A DNA stretch of 37,814 nucleotides from Streptomyces sp. McG3 (GCF_018619185.1 NZ_JAAXYC010000045.1:1-37814); one strand, 5' to 3'. Shown: positions 8,747-17,736, numbered from the stretch's first letter. Notes: generated by a model from the letters alone, not told the origin. Numbers and translations: made by a program.

Positions 8747-9700
8747 ATGTTGAAGTACGTACTGGACATCGTCGAGCTTCTGGACGATCCCCAGGTCAAT
8801 GGCAAGACGGTCGTCGGGTACCTCGACGCCGCAGCGGGGGCCGAGGGCTCGTCCGCGCAGGTCACCACCGTCGTGGGTGACCAGGGCTCGACGGACTTCG
8901 TGCTCGTCCGCATCCCCGGCTCCCGCGGCCGGACGGCGGGCGGCAGCGCCCGCACCCTCGGTGTGGTGGGCCGGCTCGGCGGCCTCGGCGCCCGGCCCGA
9001 GGTGACCGGTCTGGTCTCCGACGCCGACGGCGCGGCCTCCGCCATCGCCACGGCGGCCAAGCTGCTCGACATGCGCCGTCGCGGCGATGTGCTGCCCGGT
9101 GACGTGATCGTCGCCACCCACATCTGCCCGAACGCGCCGACCGAGCCGCACGACCCGGTGCCGTTCATGGGCTCGCCCGTGGACATCGCCACGATGAACC
9201 GGCACGAGGTGACCGCCGACATGGAGGCCGTGCTCTCCATCGACACCACCAAGGGCAACCGGATCATCAACCACAAGGGCCTGGCCCTGTCGCCCACCGT
9301 CAAGGAGGGCTGGGTGCTCCGGGTCAGCGAGCAGCTCGGCGAGCTGCTGGCCGTGGTGACCGGTGAGCCGTTGGTCACATACCCGGTGACCACCCAGGAC
9401 ATCACGCCGTACGGTAACGGTGCACACCACATCAATTCGATCCTCCAGCCCGCCACCGCGACCGCCGCTCCGGTCGTCGGTCTCGCGGTCACCTCGGCCG
9501 CCGCGGTACCGGGCTGCCAGACGGGCGCGAGTCACGAGAGCGACATCGCGTCCGCCGCCCGCTACGCCGTGGAAGTCGCCAAGGGCTTCGGCGCCGGGAA
9601 TCTGGACTTCCACGACACGGTGGAGTTCGACAACCTCGTCAACCGCTACGGGTCGCTGGCTCACCTCCAGACCCTCGGCCGCACCACCCAGGAGTCCTGA
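8747..9700 (+). CDS. DUF1177 family protein
   Basis: A 317-residue protein of a widespread but uncharacterised family. Visible features are a conserved-looking segment SDADGAASAIATAAKLLDM (about residues 91-109), then GDVIVATHICPNAPTEPHD (118-136), and a C-terminal stretch with GAHHINS and GASHESDIASAARY. The clustering of His, Asp and Glu, and the resemblance of the first segment to the metal-site helix of M28/M42 peptidases, hints at a metal-dependent hydrolase; that is my inference only. ATG 8747 follows an AGGAG site by 10 bases. The stop overlaps the permease ATG (TGATG at 9698-9702), indicating translational coupling. It is the first gene of a three-gene operon facing an IclR regulator. 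Confidence 0.85.
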   Translation: MLKYVLDIVELLDDPQVNGKTVVGYLDAAAGAEGSSAQVTTVVGDQGSTDFVLVRIPGSRGRTAGGSARTLGVVGRLGGLGARPEVTGLVSDADGAASAIATAAKLLDMRRRGDVLPGDVIVATHICPNAPTEPHDPVPFMGSPVDIATMNRHEVTADMEAVLSIDTTKGNRIINHKGLALSPTVKEGWVLRVSEQLGELLAVVTGEPLVTYPVTTQDITPYGNGAHHINSILQPATATAAPVVGLAVTSAAAVPGCQTGASHESDIASAARYAVEVAKGFGAGNLDFHDTVEFDNLVNRYGSLAHLQTLGRTTQES

Positions 9701-11094
9701 TGGCATCCGCCCCCCAGGCCGACGCCACGGCCCCCGAAGCCAAGAGCATCGGCAGCGACGACTACTCGCTCTCGCGGGTCCCGCGCGACAAGCGCTTCGG
9801 CTTCTGGTCCATGCTCCTGCAGTGGCTGGCCCAGTCCGGCTCGATCTCCCAGTTCACGCTGGGCGCCACCATCGGCGTCGGCATGACCTTCGGGGACGCC
9901 TTCCTCGCCTTCACGCTCGGCGCGGTGATCCTGGAGATCGTGATCTTCGCGATCGGTCTGGCCGGCATGCGCGAGGGTCTGGCGACCCCGATGCTCACCC
10001 GCTGGACGGGCTTCGGCCGCAACGGTTCGGCCCTGGTCAGCTTCGTCATCGCGGTCAGCCTGGTCGGCTGGTTCGGCGTCCAGAACACGATCTTCGGCAA
10101 CAGCGTCTCGGCGCTGGTCGGCGGACCGTCGTGGATGTGGTGCGTGATCGCGGGCATCGCCATCACGGGCCTGGTGATCTTCGGCTTCAAATACATGGCC
10201 CTGTTCGCCAAGATCGTCACGCCGCTGTTCTTCGGCATGGTCGCCTGGTCGATCATCACGACGCTCAACGACCACTCGATCAGTGAGCTGATCAGCTCGC
10301 CGCCGCCCGGCGAGGCGATCCCGCTGGCCGTCGCCGCCACCGCCATCGCGGGCGGTTACATGACCGGCGCCATCGTCTCCCCGGAGATGACCCGCTACAA
10401 CAAGAAGGGCTCGCACGTCTTCGTGCAGAGCGCCTCCTCGATGATCCTCTCCGAGTACATCGTCGGCATGGTCGGTGTGCTGCTCGGTCATCTGGTGAAG
10501 TCGAGCGACGTGTCCCACATCGTGCTCTCCACCTCGGGCGCCTTCGGTGTGATGGTGGTCCTGATGTCCACCGCGAAGATCAACGACTGGAACCTGTACG
10601 GCTCCTCGCTCGGCGTCGTCAACTTCTTCCAGGTCGTCTTCCGCAAGCGGCTGCACCGCGGCGTGGTCACCGTCGTCCTCGGCATCGCCGGCACGCTCCT
10701 GTCCGCGGTCGGCATCATGACCCACTTCACGGAGTTCCTCTCCCTGCTGGGCGTGATGATCCCGCCGATCGGCGGCATCATCGTCGCCGAGTACTGGGTC
10801 GTGAAGCGGATGCGCAAGCCGCTGGACGACACCCGTGAGGCGGAGACCCTGCCGCTGACCTCGCCCACCTGGGTGCCGATGTCCCTGGTCATCTGGGTCG
10901 TGGCGTTCTGCGTCGGCAAGTTCTTCGACGGCGGCATACCGGCCCTCAACTCGCTGGCCACCGCCTTCCTGCTGTACTGCGCCCTCGGCCTGCTGGGCTG
11001 GGTCAAGCCGTACGGCACCTCCACCCTGGACGACGAGGACGGCGGCAGCCCCGCCCCCGCCGCCCGCGCGACCACTCCGGCAGGAGCAGCATGA
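9700..11094 (+). CDS. NCS1-family permease (cytosine/purine/hydantoin type)
   Basis: A 464-residue carrier with about 12 hydrophobic segments and NCS1 features: N-terminal SLSRVPRDKRFGFWSML, then WLAQSGSISQF in TM1, GWFGVQNTIFG in TM3, and the SPEMTRYNKKGSHVF loop. NCS1 carriers import nucleobases, hydantoins or related heterocycles with Na+ or H+. The start overlaps the DUF1177 stop by one base and the end overlaps the M20 peptidase start (ATGA at 11091), so all three are one translationally coupled unit. Substrate is unknown. The pairing with two peptidase families suggests a cyclic or acylated amino-acid derivative rather than a free base (inference). Confidence 0.9.
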   Translation: MASAPQADATAPEAKSIGSDDYSLSRVPRDKRFGFWSMLLQWLAQSGSISQFTLGATIGVGMTFGDAFLAFTLGAVILEIVIFAIGLAGMREGLATPMLTRWTGFGRNGSALVSFVIAVSLVGWFGVQNTIFGNSVSALVGGPSWMWCVIAGIAITGLVIFGFKYMALFAKIVTPLFFGMVAWSIITTLNDHSISELISSPPPGEAIPLAVAATAIAGGYMTGAIVSPEMTRYNKKGSHVFVQSASSMILSEYIVGMVGVLLGHLVKSSDVSHIVLSTSGAFGVMVVLMSTAKINDWNLYGSSLGVVNFFQVVFRKRLHRGVVTVVLGIAGTLLSAVGIMTHFTEFLSLLGVMIPPIGGIIVAEYWVVKRMRKPLDDTREAETLPLTSPTWVPMSLVIWVVAFCVGKFFDGGIPALNSLATAFLLYCALGLLGWVKPYGTSTLDDEDGGSPAPAARATTPAGAA

Positions 11095-12398
11095 CCCTCA
11101 CCCCCGCCTCCGAGCAGGCCCAGACCGAGGTCGTGGACCTCTGCGCCGAACTGATCCGGTTCGACACCTCCAACCCGACCAGCGACGAGCGCGCCGCCGC
11201 CGACTGGGTGGTGGACCGCCTCGCCGAGGTGGGCATCGCCTCCGAACTGGTCGAGTCCGCCCCGGGCCGGGCCAGCGTCATCGCCAGGATCCCCGGGAGC
11301 GACCCCACCCGGGGCGCCCTGCTGGTCCACGGCCACCTGGACGTCGTGCCCGCCGACGCATCGGAGTGGCAGGTCCCGCCGTTCTCGGGCGAGATCCGCG
11401 ACGGCTACCTCTGGGGCCGGGGCGCGATCGACATGAAGGACACGGTGGCGGTCATGCTCGCCACCGCCCGGCACTTCGCCCGCACCGGCACGCAGCCGGC
11501 CCGCGACGTGGTGCTCGCCTTCCTCGCCGACGAGGAGGCGGGCGGCAAGTTCGGCGCCCACTGGCTCGTCGAGCACCGGCCGGACCTCTTCCTGGGGGTC
11601 ACCGAGGCGATCGGCGAGGGCGGTGGCTTCTCCTTCGCCCTCGACGACACGCGCCGGCTGTACCCGATCGAGAACGCCCAGCGCGGCATGGCGTGGATGG
11701 AGCTCACCGCGAACGGCCGGGCCGGTCACGGCTCGTCGCCCAACGACGAGAACGCGGTCACCGACCTCGCCGAGTCCCTCACCCGGATCGGCCGCGAGAC
11801 CTTCCCGATCCGGCTGATCGAACCGGTCCGCGCCCTGCTGGAGGAGGCCGCCCGGCTCTACGGCGTGGAGTTCGACGAGAACGACATCGAGGCCACCCTG
11901 GCCAGGCTGGGCCCGGTCGCGGACTTCATGCAGGTGGTGCTCCGCAACTCGGCGAACCCCACCATGTTCACCGCCGGCTACCAGACCAACGTCATCCCCG
12001 GGAAGGCCACCGCCCGCGTCGACGGCCGCTTCCTCCCCGGTCACGAACAGGAACTGATCGACACGATCGACCGGCTCCTGCTCCCCTCCGTCAGCCGTGA
12101 GTGGGTCAACCACGACATCGCGATGGAGACGACGTTCGACGGCCCGCTGGTCGACGCGATGTGCGACGCCGTCCGCGCCGAGGACCCGGACGGCCACCCC
12201 GTCCCCTACTGCAACCCGGGTGGCACCGACGCCAAGGCCTTCACCCACCTGGGCATCCGCTGCTTCGGCTTCAAGGGCCTGAAGCTCCCGCACGACCTGG
12301 ACTACGGCCGCCTCTTCCACGGCGTGGACGAGCGCGTCCCGCTGGAGGGCCTGCGCTTCGGCGTCCGCGTCATGACCCGACTCTGGCAGAGCTGCTGA
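11091..12398 (+). CDS. M20-family metallopeptidase / amidohydrolase (ArgE/DapE/CPG2-like)
   Basis: A 435-residue zinc-dependent peptidase or deacylase. The co-catalytic metal site is complete in its first half: HGHLD (His82, Asp84), GAIDMKD (Asp114, bridging) and DEEAGG (Glu148 base, Glu149 ligand). The dimerisation domain follows (about 200-320, with GRAGHGSSP). The late His ligand lies in GLKLPHDLDYGRLFHGVDE near the C-terminus. Enzymes of this shape hydrolyse N-acyl amino acids, dipeptides or carbamoyl compounds in the cytoplasm. It is the last gene of the DUF1177-permease-M20 operon, overlapping the permease by four bases, and is followed about 50 bases later by a strong hairpin. Confidence 0.9.
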   Translation: MTLTPASEQAQTEVVDLCAELIRFDTSNPTSDERAAADWVVDRLAEVGIASELVESAPGRASVIARIPGSDPTRGALLVHGHLDVVPADASEWQVPPFSGEIRDGYLWGRGAIDMKDTVAVMLATARHFARTGTQPARDVVLAFLADEEAGGKFGAHWLVEHRPDLFLGVTEAIGEGGGFSFALDDTRRLYPIENAQRGMAWMELTANGRAGHGSSPNDENAVTDLAESLTRIGRETFPIRLIEPVRALLEEAARLYGVEFDENDIEATLARLGPVADFMQVVLRNSANPTMFTAGYQTNVIPGKATARVDGRFLPGHEQELIDTIDRLLLPSVSREWVNHDIAMETTFDGPLVDAMCDAVRAEDPDGHPVPYCNPGGTDAKAFTHLGIRCFGFKGLKLPHDLDYGRLFHGVDERVPLEGLRFGVRVMTRLWQSC

Positions 12399-12447
12399 CC
12401 TGAGCGCACGGTTCCGCCGGGGGCCGCCCGACCCGGGCTCACCCCAC

Positions 12448-12482
12448 GTACGCCCCCGCCGATCCCTTCGGCGGGGGCGTAC
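12448..12482. terminator. Strong hairpin after the M20 operon
   Basis: A perfect 15-bp stem (12448-12462 with 12468-12482) with a 5-base loop, 50 bases after the M20 stop. No U-run follows, as is common in Streptomyces terminators. Confidence 0.8.
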
Positions 12483-12534
12483 GGCACGATGGGGCGCCGT
12501 TCCGCACTCGCCCCGCCCCACCTGGAGGAACCCC

Positions 12535-13191
12535 GTGACCGCCGAGTCCGCAGCCGGGCCCACGCCGGAGATCCTCGCCGCGTTCGAGGCCGCCAAGGGC
12601 TTCATGCCGGTCCACGAGGGCCTCGCCCTGTACGCCGCCGCCACCGAGGCCGGTGCGCTCGGGCTGCCGCTGCTGGAGGTCGGCACCTACTGCGGGCGGT
12701 CCGCCATCCTGCTCGCGGACGCGGCGCGGGGAGCCGGGGTCGGCGCGCTCACCGTCGACCACCACCGGGGCAGCGAGGAGCAGCAGCCCGGCTGGGAGTA
12801 CCACGACCCGAGCGTGGTGGACCCGGAGGTCGGGCTGATGGACACCCTGCCGACGTTCCGCCGCACCCTGCGCCGGGCCGGCCTGGAGGACCACGTGGTG
12901 GCGCTCGTCGGGCGCTCCCCGCAGGTCGCCGCCGTGTGGGCCGGACCCCTCGGGCTCGTCTTCATCGACGGCGGCCACACCGACGAGCACGCGAACGCCG
13001 ACTACGAGGGCTGGGCCCCGCATGTCGCCGAGGGCGGGCTGCTGGTGATCCACGACGTGTTCCCCGACCCGGCCGACGGCGGGCAGGCCCCCTACCGGAT
13101 CCACCTCCGGGCGCTGGCCTCCGGGGCGTTCACCGAGGTGTCCGTGACGGACTCGCTGCGCGTGCTGCGCCGCACGGGCGCCGGGATCTGA
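12535..13191 (+). CDS. Class I SAM-dependent methyltransferase (Methyltransf_24 type)
   Basis: A 218-residue Rossmann methyltransferase. Motif I is LLEVGTYCGRSAILLADAA (about residues 45-63), and a later strand carries VFIDGGHTDEHANADYEGW, ending EGGLLVIHDVF, which is typical of the Methyltransf_24 group. GTG 12535 follows a GGAGG site at a spacing of about 6. The substrate is unknown. It precedes the cell-wall amidase on the same strand with a 77-base gap, so co-transcription is possible but unproven. Confidence 0.85.
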   Translation: MTAESAAGPTPEILAAFEAAKGFMPVHEGLALYAAATEAGALGLPLLEVGTYCGRSAILLADAARGAGVGALTVDHHRGSEEQQPGWEYHDPSVVDPEVGLMDTLPTFRRTLRRAGLEDHVVALVGRSPQVAAVWAGPLGLVFIDGGHTDEHANADYEGWAPHVAEGGLLVIHDVFPDPADGGQAPYRIHLRALASGAFTEVSVTDSLRVLRRTGAGI

Positions 13192-13268
13192 GCCGTACGG
13201 GAGCGGGATCCGGGTCGCACGGGCCGCGGTCCGAGCCGTCCGGACGGCCGGGTGGGTAGCATCGCCGC

Positions 13269-14189
13269 GTGCCGTACGACGACAGCCCTCCCCCCACCCG
13301 CCGCGCCCGGCCCCTCTCCGTGGCCGCCGCGCTGGCCGCCGTATGCCTGACCGCCGCCGGATGCGGCGGCGGCCCGGAAGCCGAAGGGGCCGGTGCGGCC
13401 TCGCCCCGGCCCGGCGCGGACGCCAGCTCCCCGACGGCTCCCGCACCGGCCGGGAAGCAGCCGGAGCCGTCCCGAACCGCTTCCCCGTCCGACTCCGCGA
13501 CGCCGCTGCCGAAGGGCCCGCTGACCGGCCGGACCGTGGTGATCGACCCGGGGCACAATCCGCGCAACCGGGATCACACCCGGGAGATCAACGAGAAGGT
13601 CGACATCGGCACCGGCCGCAAGGAATGCGACACGACCGGTACGTCCACCGAGGACGGCTACGCGGAGGCCCGTTTCACCCTCGACGTGTCCCACCGGCTG
13701 CGCACGCTGCTGGAGGCCGAGGGCGCCCGGGTCCGGCTGACCCACGACGGTGACCGGCCCTTCGGGCCGTGCATCGACGAGCGGGCCCGGATCGGGAACG
13801 AGGCGAAGGCCGACGCGGTGGTCTCGGTGCACGCCGACGGGTCGGCCGTGGGCAACCGGGGCTTCCACGTGATCCTGCCCGCCGAGGTGAAGGGCGGCGG
13901 GGCCGACACCTCGAAGATCGTGAAGAGTTCGGCCGATCTCGGCGCGAGGATCGCCGGACACTTCGTCCGTACGACCGGAAGCGAGCCTTCCAATTACATC
14001 GGCGGAAAAACCGGTCTGGACACGCGTAATGATCTCGGCGGACTGAATCTGTCGACCGTGCCCAAGGTGTTCGTGGAATGCGGCAATATGCGTGACCCGA
14101 AGGACGCCGCCCTGCTCACCAGCGGGAGTTGGCGGCAGAAGGCGGCCCAGGGCATGGCCGACGGCATTACCAGCTACCTGAAGGGGTAG
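13269..14189 (+). CDS. N-acetylmuramoyl-L-alanine amidase (Amidase_3), probable lipoprotein
   Basis: A 306-residue zinc amidase that cuts the MurNAc-L-Ala bond of peptidoglycan outside the membrane. The signal region ends in a lipobox-like TAAGC (Cys about 36), followed by a Ser/Pro/Ala-rich spacer to about residue 82. The catalytic domain has the zinc ligands in DPGHNPRN, in the Glu of YAEARFTLDVSH and in VSVHADGS, and the catalytic Glu in FVECGNMRDPKDA. GTG 13269 is the most upstream start that gives a normal twin-Arg-rich signal. The product probably stays tethered to the membrane and trims or remodels the wall. Confidence 0.9.
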   Translation: MPYDDSPPPTRRARPLSVAAALAAVCLTAAGCGGGPEAEGAGAASPRPGADASSPTAPAPAGKQPEPSRTASPSDSATPLPKGPLTGRTVVIDPGHNPRNRDHTREINEKVDIGTGRKECDTTGTSTEDGYAEARFTLDVSHRLRTLLEAEGARVRLTHDGDRPFGPCIDERARIGNEAKADAVVSVHADGSAVGNRGFHVILPAEVKGGGADTSKIVKSSADLGARIAGHFVRTTGSEPSNYIGGKTGLDTRNDLGGLNLSTVPKVFVECGNMRDPKDAALLTSGSWRQKAAQGMADGITSYLKG

Positions 14190-14356
14190 TTCTGCGGTGA
14201 TATTGGGGGGATAACCGCTCATGATCCGGGCCCGGACGCAACCCGCCCGGGCAGACGATAGATTCATCCGTACGATGGGGAGCCGCTCCCGAGCTTCGAG
14301 CCGCACCGGCGGCAGCGACGACCGCCCCGACGAGACGACCGACTAAGGACCTTCAC

Positions 14357-15214
14357 GTGAATATCCGATCCCTCACTCGAGGCGACGGCGTGGTGATCGG
14401 AGCAGCGGTCGTGCTGTTCATCGCCTCTTTCCTCGACTTCTCCAGCTACGACTGCCCGCAGGGCGTCGACTGTTCCCGGTTCGACAGCCCGAACGCCTGG
14501 GACTCGCTCGGACTTCTCATGAGCGTCTTCCTCGCCGGAGTCATCGGCGCGGCGCTGCTGATCGTCAGCCGTGCGATGCCGGGCCGCAAGGTCGTCGGCC
14601 TGGACCTCGGCCAGTTCGGTGCGGCGCTCACCGTCTTCGCCCTGTGGACCGCCTTCTGGACGATCCTCGACGTCAACAGCGCCGGTGCGGGCCTGATCCT
14701 CGGCCTGCTGGCCGCCATCGTGCTCGTCGCGGGTGCCGTCGCCGGTCCGATGATCCCCGCGCTCAAGGCCCCGCTCGTCAGCCCGGCCTCCCCGGCGCAG
14801 GGCGTAGCGGCCGGGCAGGCCCCGTACGGCGCGGGCCCCGGCCAGGGCTACGGCTTCCCGGCCGGCCAGCAGCAGCAGCCGTACGGTGCCCAGCCGAGCC
14901 AGGGCTACGGCTACCCCGGCGCTCCGCAGCAGGGCCAGCCCGCCCAGGCCGACCCGGCGCAGGCGCAGCAGGCGCAGGCCCAGCAGCCCTCGCAGGGCGG
15001 CGCCGCCCCGGCGGGCGACTTCACCCCGTTCTGGTTCGCCGTTCCGGTGGCCCGCCCGCTGTACGGCGAGGACGGTTCGCCGAACCCGATCGCCGAGCTG
15101 GCGCCGGGCACCTGGTACCTCGCGGTGGAACAGCGCGGCCAGAGCCTCATCGCCCAGACGCAGGACGGCCGTCGTGGTGTCCTCCAGGACACCACGGGCA
15201 TCCAGCGCGGCTGA
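14357..15214 (+). CDS. DUF5336-like membrane protein with Gln/Pro/Gly-rich tail
   Basis: A 285-residue protein with four predicted membrane segments (about residues 11-29, 52-75, 85-105 and 110-135). A hydrophilic Q/P/G/A/Y-rich region (about 145-220) with repeated QGYG and PYGAQP units follows, then a compact C-terminal domain of about 65 residues containing FTPFWFAVPVARPLYGEDG. The first part resembles the actinobacterial DUF5336 (34-kDa antigen-like) family. Function is unknown; the low-complexity linker suggests a cell-envelope or scaffolding role. A GTG at 14357 is the start. A terminator hairpin follows at 15238. Confidence 0.75.
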   Translation: MNIRSLTRGDGVVIGAAVVLFIASFLDFSSYDCPQGVDCSRFDSPNAWDSLGLLMSVFLAGVIGAALLIVSRAMPGRKVVGLDLGQFGAALTVFALWTAFWTILDVNSAGAGLILGLLAAIVLVAGAVAGPMIPALKAPLVSPASPAQGVAAGQAPYGAGPGQGYGFPAGQQQQPYGAQPSQGYGYPGAPQQGQPAQADPAQAQQAQAQQPSQGGAAPAGDFTPFWFAVPVARPLYGEDGSPNPIAELAPGTWYLAVEQRGQSLIAQTQDGRRGVLQDTTGIQRG

Positions 15215-15237
15215 TCCGTACGCCACAGCACACGTCA

Positions 15238-15267
15238 CGGCCCCTCGCCCTTCCGGGCGGGGGGCCG
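15238..15267. terminator. Hairpin after the DUF5336-like gene
   Basis: A 13-bp GC-rich stem with one G-U pair (15238-15250 with 15255-15267) and a TTCC loop, followed by a short T-containing stretch. It lies 23 bases after the stop codon. Confidence 0.8.
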
Positions 15268-15298
15268 TTGTCGTACAGTCCAACCCGGTCACCCCTAT

Positions 15299-15313
15299 CT
15301 GACGCTTCGTCAG
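15299..15313. promoter_or_regulatory. CTGAC-N5-GTCAG palindrome (copy 2)
   Basis: CTGACGCTTCGTCAG, a perfect palindrome with 6-bp arms around 3 bases, lies just upstream of the ribosome site of the F420 oxidoreductase and 20 bases before its ATG. Same sequence family as 5352 and 35211. Confidence 0.6.
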
Positions 15314-15333
15314 CTACGGCTGGAGGGAACGGA

Positions 15334-16344
15334 ATGCGGCTCGGACTCGCGCTCGGATACTGGGGCCGCGGCCCGGACCCCGGCCAGCTCGCCCTGGTCC
15401 AGGAGGCCGAGCGGCTCGGCTACGACTCGGTGTGGACGGCGGAGGCCTGGGGGTCGGACGCCTTCACGCCGCTGACCTGGATCGCCGCCCACACCTCCCG
15501 CATCCGGCTGGGCACCGGCATCGTCCAGATGGCGGCCCGCACCCCCACCGCGACGGCCATGCACGCGCTGACCCTGGACCATCTCTCCGGCGGCCGGATG
15601 CTGCTCGGCCTCGGCCTGTCCGGGCCGCAGGTGGTGGAGGGGTGGTACGGGCGGCCTTTCCCCAGGAGCCCGCTGACCGCGACCCGCGAGTACGTCGAGG
15701 TGATCCGGCAGGTGCTGGCGCGACAGGCCCCGGTGGAGCTGGCGGGCCGCTTCCACTCCCACCCGTACAACGGCCCGGACGCCACCGGGCTCGGCAAGCC
15801 GCTGAAGCCGATCACGCATCCACTGCGGGCCTCGCTCCCCGTCCTGCTGGGCGCGGAGGGCCCGAAGAACATCGCGCAGACGGTGGAGATCGCGGACGGC
15901 TGGCTGCCGCTGTACTGGTCGCCGCTGCGCGGGGACGTCTACGGGGCCTCGCTCGCCGGACTCCGGGACGGCTTCATGATCGCGCCGATGGCCCGCGCGC
16001 ACGTCTGCGACGACGTGGCCGAGGGGCTGTGGCCGGTGAAGGCGATGCTCGGCTTCTACATCGGCGGGATGGGGCACGCGGCCCGCAACTTCCACGCCGA
16101 CCTGATGGCCCGCATGGGGTTCGAGGAAGAGGCCCGGCGGATCCAGGAGCTGTTCCTCCAGGGCCGCAAGGAGGAGGCGGTGCGGGCGGTGCCCGACGCG
16201 TTCGCCGACGAGATCTCCCTGATCGGGCCGCGCGCCCGCATCGCGGAACGGCTGGAGCTGTGGCGCACCGGCCCGGTGACGGATCTGCTGGTCACCGCCC
16301 CGGACCCGCACACACTGCGGGTCCTGGCGGAGCTGAACTCCTAG
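15334..16344 (+). CDS. LLM-class F420-dependent oxidoreductase (Rv3520c-like)
   Basis: A 336-residue luciferase-like TIM-barrel flavin/F420 oxidoreductase. Diagnostic segments are MRLGLALGYWG at the N-terminus, LGYDSVWTAEAWGSDAFTP, RIRLGTGIVQMAARTP (about 66-81), LSGGRMLLGLGLSGPQVVEGW, and a C-terminal SLIGPRARIAERL. This pattern matches the actinobacterial Rv3520c-type subfamily, reported among genes linked to sterol catabolism in mycobacteria. It presumably reduces or oxidises a lipid-like substrate with coenzyme F420. ATG 15334 follows a GGAGGGAA site. A perfect CTGAC-N5-GTCAG palindrome sits at its promoter. It is a single-gene unit, convergent with the next gene at a 22-base gap. Confidence 0.88.
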   Translation: MRLGLALGYWGRGPDPGQLALVQEAERLGYDSVWTAEAWGSDAFTPLTWIAAHTSRIRLGTGIVQMAARTPTATAMHALTLDHLSGGRMLLGLGLSGPQVVEGWYGRPFPRSPLTATREYVEVIRQVLARQAPVELAGRFHSHPYNGPDATGLGKPLKPITHPLRASLPVLLGAEGPKNIAQTVEIADGWLPLYWSPLRGDVYGASLAGLRDGFMIAPMARAHVCDDVAEGLWPVKAMLGFYIGGMGHAARNFHADLMARMGFEEEARRIQELFLQGRKEEAVRAVPDAFADEISLIGPRARIAERLELWRTGPVTDLLVTAPDPHTLRVLAELNS

Positions 16345-16366
16345 GAGGCGTCCGGACTTTCTCCGC

Positions 16367-17146
16367 TCAGCCGAAGGACGACCGGTCCAGCCAGAAGTCC
16401 AGCAGCGCGGCGTCGCCGAGCACCTCGACCCGGGGGCTCGTCGGCTCCAGTCGGCGGTTGAAGACGAGCATCAGGTCGGTGAGCGGTCCGCGCAGCGCGA
16501 CCGTGGCCTTGTCGTGCGCGTGCCGCCAGGTGAAGCGGTCGTCGCCGAACTCGATCAGCCACTCGGCGCCGGGCACGTCGGTGGCGTGCAGATGCAACGA
16601 GCGCCCGCCCCCGCACAGTTCGGCCGCCTCGGGGTCGCCGTCGTCCTGGGAGAAGGAGACGATGCGCAGCCACTCCTCGATGGTGTCGGCGGCCACGTCG
16701 GCGTCGACCGTGTACGGGACGCGGGCGGCGAGCGCCGCGTCCGCCCGGTGCACGGCCGTCTCGTGCGTCATGCGCCGCGCCCAGAAGGCGGCACGCCGCT
16801 CCCACGCCCAGGACCACACCTCGGTGTCCGGCCCCGCATCCCGCAGCGCGGCGACGGCGGCAGCGGCCCCCTCGGCGAGCCAGGCGTCCAGGACGGCCGG
16901 GTCGTCGCCGTCCGGGCCCTCGAAGCCGGGAACCGTGTCCTCGGGGATCTCCTCGGCCGCGCGGGTGCGGACGATCTCGCCGACCCAGCGGTGCGCGCCG
17001 CCGACGTGCACGGCCAGCTCCCGCAGGGTCCAGTCGGGGCAGGTGGGGACGGTAGCGGTGAGGTCGGCACCGGTCAGCACCGCGCGCAGGGCGTCGTTCT
17101 GGGCCAGGATCTCGTCGCAGTAACGGTCGTGGGAAAGAGGGATCAT
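16367..17146 (-). CDS. Maleylpyruvate-isomerase-family (DinB/MDMPI) mycothiol-dependent protein
   Basis: A 259-residue protein of the actinobacterial maleylpyruvate isomerase family. It has an N-terminal DinB-like four-helix bundle with CPDWTLRELAVHVGGAHRWV (about 36-55), and later RRMTHETAVHRADA, whose histidines are the likely metal ligands. The C-terminal MDMPI domain covers about 160-255. Such enzymes use mycothiol as a thiol cofactor; the substrate is unknown. I take ATG 17146. A GTG 9 bases upstream is possible. Neither has a ribosome site, and the start lies close to a TAGGGT-like element, so the message may be leaderless. Confidence 0.85.
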   Translation of the reverse strand: MIPLSHDRYCDEILAQNDALRAVLTGADLTATVPTCPDWTLRELAVHVGGAHRWVGEIVRTRAAEEIPEDTVPGFEGPDGDDPAVLDAWLAEGAAAAVAALRDAGPDTEVWSWAWERRAAFWARRMTHETAVHRADAALAARVPYTVDADVAADTIEEWLRIVSFSQDDGDPEAAELCGGGRSLHLHATDVPGAEWLIEFGDDRFTWRHAHDKATVALRGPLTDLMLVFNRRLEPTSPRVEVLGDAALLDFWLDRSSFG

Positions 17147-17280
17147 GCCGCGCACCCTAACCGGCGGGGCCCGGGTTGATCACCCTGATCGCGCAGGTCG
17201 ACCGGGAGTCGACCGGGCGAGAATGAAGGCAAGCACCACGCGCACGCCGACATCTCGAAGAACGGATACGTGACCCACTG

Positions 17281-17736
17281 ATGAGGTTCTCCCCCGACGA
17301 CGTGGTCTGCCGCGTCTCTCTGCACCTGGAGCGGGTGCGCACCGCCGAGGAAGCGCTGCGCGCCTGGCTGCCGCTGGTCTCCGAGCTCCGGCCGGTCTCG
17401 GCGGCGTTCGAGGCGGCCCATCCGGACGGGCTGCGCCGGGGCTACCTCGCCGATCTCCTCGTGGTCCTCCCGCCCCCGGGGGGTGGGACCCGGGAGGGCA
17501 GAGCCGTGCGCGACCGGCTACTCGCCTCGGTCGACGAACTCGCCCGCCGGCTCGGCCTGGACCCGGCGGACTTCGAGACCGACGAGGCCGGCGTCGGCGG
17601 GACGCTGAAGGGGAAGGGCGAGCACGACGGCTCGTCCTACGGGGCCTGTCTGATCCTCGCCCTGACCGGTGCGGACCCCCTGATCCCCGAGGGTGAGGAG
17701 AAGGACTACGAAGACACGGGCGAAGACCTGCTCTGA
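17281..17736 (+). CDS. Conserved hypothetical protein
   Basis: A 151-residue acidic protein of unknown function. The N-terminus is helical with an Arg/Glu pattern. A short Pro/Gly-rich break (PPPGGGTREG) lies near residue 62. The second half is mixed, with GKGEHDGSSYGACLILAL, and the C-terminus is very acidic (EGEEKDYEDTGEDLL). No signal peptide or membrane segment is visible. Codon use fits the surroundings, which supports it as a real gene. It sits alone between two minus-strand genes. Confidence 0.65.
   Translation: MRFSPDDVVCRVSLHLERVRTAEEALRAWLPLVSELRPVSAAFEAAHPDGLRRGYLADLLVVLPPPGGGTREGRAVRDRLLASVDELARRLGLDPADFETDEAGVGGTLKGKGEHDGSSYGACLILALTGADPLIPEGEEKDYEDTGEDLL

Noticed and set aside
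13192..13268. A short GTAC-rich stretch before the amidase that looked like a terminator
   Set aside because: The arms are short and broken; no stable hairpin can be drawn.
14800..15000. Repeated CAGCAG- and GGCTAC-type triplets
   Set aside because: They are codon-level repeats of the Q/P/G-rich linker of a real protein, not a separate repeat element or CRISPR.
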